Under the pieces are notes generated by a model. The model was not told where the DNA came from. It worked only from the letters and a program-made list of their open reading frames with translations, and searched no databases. The position numbers and the translations under genes were made by a program. Positions 61,921-64,000 of a stretch of 64,000 bases of DNA are shown here, piece by piece (within the stretch, counting starts at the first letter, position 1; the number at the start of each line of letters is the position of its first letter). This stretch comes from Frigoribacterium sp. Leaf263 (lineage in GTDB: Bacteria > Actinomycetota > Actinomycetes > Actinomycetales > Microbacteriaceae). The DNA is taken from the NCBI RefSeq assembly GCF_001422285.1, contig NZ_LMMO01000001.1, positions 596,370 to 660,369 of the forward strand. Reading direction: 5' to 3'.

Positions 61921-63981
61921 TCAGTCGAGCAGCGCGTCCAGCCGCGGCGCGAGCCGCATCGCGAACTCGTCGGTGAGGTGGTTGGTGTCGCGGTAGGCGA
62001 GGTGGTTCCAGACGACGGGCGAGCACAGGTCGGTGCACATCCAGTCGGTCGTCGCCTGCCACGAGGCTCCGGCGGCGAGGGCGCCCGCACGGTCGGCGTC
62101 CTCGGCGCCGGGGTCGACGAGGGCCGACGTCGGCAGGGCGCAGGCCCCCACGTCGTCGAGGTGCGCCGAGACGCACACGGCGGGCGGATCGGGCCACCGG
62201 GGAGTGTCGCCGACCACGATCACCCGGCTCGTCTCGGGCAGCGCGTCGATGAAACGGGCGAGGGCGGCCTCCCAGTCGGCGTCGAAGTCGCCCGTCTCGG
62301 CGACGAGGTCCCGGTAGCCGCTCACCGCATGCGAGATCACGACCGTGTCGACGGGGTCCGCCTGCAGGCGCGACAGGACGTCGGCGCCCCACTCGCGGCA
62401 GTCGGTGAAGTCGCCCGTGCCGAGCGGGTGCTCCACGTCGAGGTCGACGACCGGGCAGCTCCGCTTCGTGTGGGTGACGAGCTCGTCGCCGAGGCGGGTC
62501 GCCCGTGCTGCGAGAGGAGAGAACCACTGCACAGCGTGCGAGTCGCCGACCAGCGCCGTGGTCGCGCCCCCGGGTGCGCCGAACGTGCAGCCCGGCGAGA
62601 CGTCGACGTCGTAGTCGACGTGGCAGTCGCCGTCGTAGAGCGCCGGGAGCGAGCCGTCGACGTCGGCCAGGGTGGGCGTCATGTCGCGCGGGACGAACGG
62701 CGTCGCGACCGGTCCGGCGAGCACCTCGGCCACGGTGGGGTCGCCCACCGGTCGATCGGTGCTCAGGACCGGGGCCGAGAGGACGGTCGCCGAGAGCGCG
62801 ACCACGCCGGCGGACGCGACGACGCCGCCGAGCACGGAGGTGCGCGGGCGCCACCGGGCGAGGCGGGGGATGCCCCGACGCTCGAGCGTCAGATGGGTGC
62901 CGACCGAGAGGGCGACGGTCAGCAGGCACGCCCCCACGAGCTCGAGGGGGCGCAGGTCGCGACCGAGCGCCGCCGCGGACACGATCAGCAGCGGCCAGTG
63001 CCAGAGGTAGAGCGGGTACGAGGCGTCGCCCACCGCGGTGAGCGGGCGCCGTGCCAGGAGGGCGGTGGCCGTCGACGCGGACGGCCCGGTCGCGGCGGCG
63101 GGGGTCGGCGCGATCGCGCGCGGCGATCCGGCGGCGAGGACCAGGGCGGTCCCCACGACGGGCACGAGGGTGGCCGCGCCCGGGAACACGGTCGTCTCGT
63201 CGAACAACGCGACGGCCGTGAGGATCCCGCCGAGGCCGAGCCAGCCGCCCGCCCGCGAGACCCACCCGGCCGGCAGGGCCGCGCGGGTGCCGAGGCAGGC
63301 GAGGAGCGCGCCGACCCCGAGCTCCCACGCGCGGCTCGGCAGGGTGAAGAACGCCCACGGCTGCGACACGGTCACGAGCCACAGGCAGAGCACGAAGGAG
63401 GCGGCGGTCGCGACCCCGACGACGGCGGTCAGTCGTCGACGCCCGGCGATCGCGAGCGTCACCACCATGACGATCGGGAGCGCCACGTAGAACTGCTCTT
63501 CGACGCCGAGTGACCAGAAGTGCTGGAGGACCGAGGGGGAGTCGGTGCTGAGGTAGTCCGTCCCTCGTCGGGCGAACGCGATGTTCGCCACGCCGATCGT
63601 CGACGAGACGGCGTCTCGGAGGGTGGGGACCCAGAGCAGCGGAGGCGCCCAGACCGCGACCGCGAGCGTCGTCGCCGCGATGACGAGCAGGGCCGGCGGG
63701 GCGAGCCGCGACACCCGCCGGGCCCAGAACCGGGGCAGCGAGATCCGACCCGCCCGCGCGTGCTCGCGGAGGAGGTTGCCCGCGACCAGGAACCCCGACA
63801 CGACGAAGAAGACGTCTACCCCGACGTAACCCCCCGAGAGACCCGGGACCCGGACATGGTAGAGGACGACCGCGGTGACGGCGATCCCCCGGAGCCCTTG
63901 GATGTCCGCACGTCGAGGGTGGGTCGAGCGAGCGCCGCCCCCGCCTGGGCGACCCCCTGAGGCATCCGGGTCGATATGCAT
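61921..63981 (-). CDS. OafA-type acyltransferase (acyltransferase-3 domain plus SGNH domain)
   Basis: A 686-aa membrane enzyme that O-acylates surface sugars. The N-terminal acyltransferase-3 domain (about 25-380) has about ten membrane segments, starting RADIQGLRGIAVTAVVLYHV and GGYVGVDVFFVVSGFLV, with HFWSLGVEEQFY and YLWHWPLL. The C-terminal SGNH hydrolase-like domain has TTALVGDSHAVQW and a closing DTNHLTDEF with the catalytic Asp/His pair. ATG at 63981 is preferred over GTG at 63999 because TACCCT lies exactly six bases before it. Its target may be the polysaccharide made by the 20-39 kb locus. Confidence 0.9.
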   Translation of the reverse strand: MHIDPDASGGRPGGGGARSTHPRRADIQGLRGIAVTAVVLYHVRVPGLSGGYVGVDVFFVVSGFLVAGNLLREHARAGRISLPRFWARRVSRLAPPALLVIAATTLAVAVWAPPLLWVPTLRDAVSSTIGVANIAFARRGTDYLSTDSPSVLQHFWSLGVEEQFYVALPIVMVVTLAIAGRRRLTAVVGVATAASFVLCLWLVTVSQPWAFFTLPSRAWELGVGALLACLGTRAALPAGWVSRAGGWLGLGGILTAVALFDETTVFPGAATLVPVVGTALVLAAGSPRAIAPTPAAATGPSASTATALLARRPLTAVGDASYPLYLWHWPLLIVSAAALGRDLRPLELVGACLLTVALSVGTHLTLERRGIPRLARWRPRTSVLGGVVASAGVVALSATVLSAPVLSTDRPVGDPTVAEVLAGPVATPFVPRDMTPTLADVDGSLPALYDGDCHVDYDVDVSPGCTFGAPGGATTALVGDSHAVQWFSPLAARATRLGDELVTHTKRSCPVVDLDVEHPLGTGDFTDCREWGADVLSRLQADPVDTVVISHAVSGYRDLVAETGDFDADWEAALARFIDALPETSRVIVVGDTPRWPDPPAVCVSAHLDDVGACALPTSALVDPGAEDADRAGALAAGASWQATTDWMCTDLCSPVVWNHLAYRDTNHLTDEFAMRLAPRLDALLD

Positions 63982-64000
63982 AACGACAGGGTAGAGCACG

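Overview
This is about 64 kb of a very high-GC actinobacterial chromosome. Gene content points to the Microbacteriaceae (Frigoribacterium, Curtobacterium or Clavibacter type): purF-purM followed by a DUF3073 protein, gltX next to tRNA-Gln with no glutaminyl-tRNA synthetase seen, a DinB protein of the kind linked to mycothiol, and many leaderless starts with a TANNNT -10 box about six bases before the start codon. Family assignment is inference from gene content; no alignment was run.

Layout. (1) 1-2.9 kb: end of an rRNA operon (5S rRNA), gltX, a thioredoxin-reductase-like gene and tRNA-Gln. (2) 3-20 kb: a dispersed purine cluster (purS-purQ-purL, purD-purC, purF, purM), broken by a fur-katA peroxide unit, a NodA/AAC(2')-like GNAT protein, a ring-cleavage-type VOC protein, an SCP2-like protein and an ABC exporter. 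(3) 20.2-39.4 kb: a cell-surface polysaccharide locus holding a Wzz/tyrosine-kinase fusion, its phosphatase, Wzx and Wzy, five glycosyltransferases, a pyruvyl transferase, a large secreted beta-helix protein, the initiating sugar-phosphate transferase and an LCP ligase. (4) 39.5-46.2 kb: a LacI-controlled sugar ABC importer with an amylo-alpha-1,6-glucosidase-like enzyme. (5) 46.2-57.8 kb: a KimA-like permease, the divergent yczE/MocR pair, an RND pump, a DEAD-box RNA helicase with a repetitive N-terminus, a DinB protein and a MarR regulator. (6) 58-60.6 kb: a SipW-type (CalY/TasA-like) secreted protein and an unusual signal peptidase fused to a LamG domain, separated by an array of six hairpins. 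(7) 60.7-64 kb: CorA and an OafA-type acyltransferase.

The best leads are: a short repeat, CCGCGCCTCC, found about 33 times by hand (about 1.5 expected from composition), often paired into terminator hairpins but absent from the roughly 20 kb polysaccharide locus; the signal peptidase-LamG fusion with its hairpin array and 16-bp iterons; the NodA-like acyltransferase; decayed tandem duplications of two gene 3' ends; and a perfect 19-bp inverted repeat at 61.8 kb. All counts and coordinates were made by eye.
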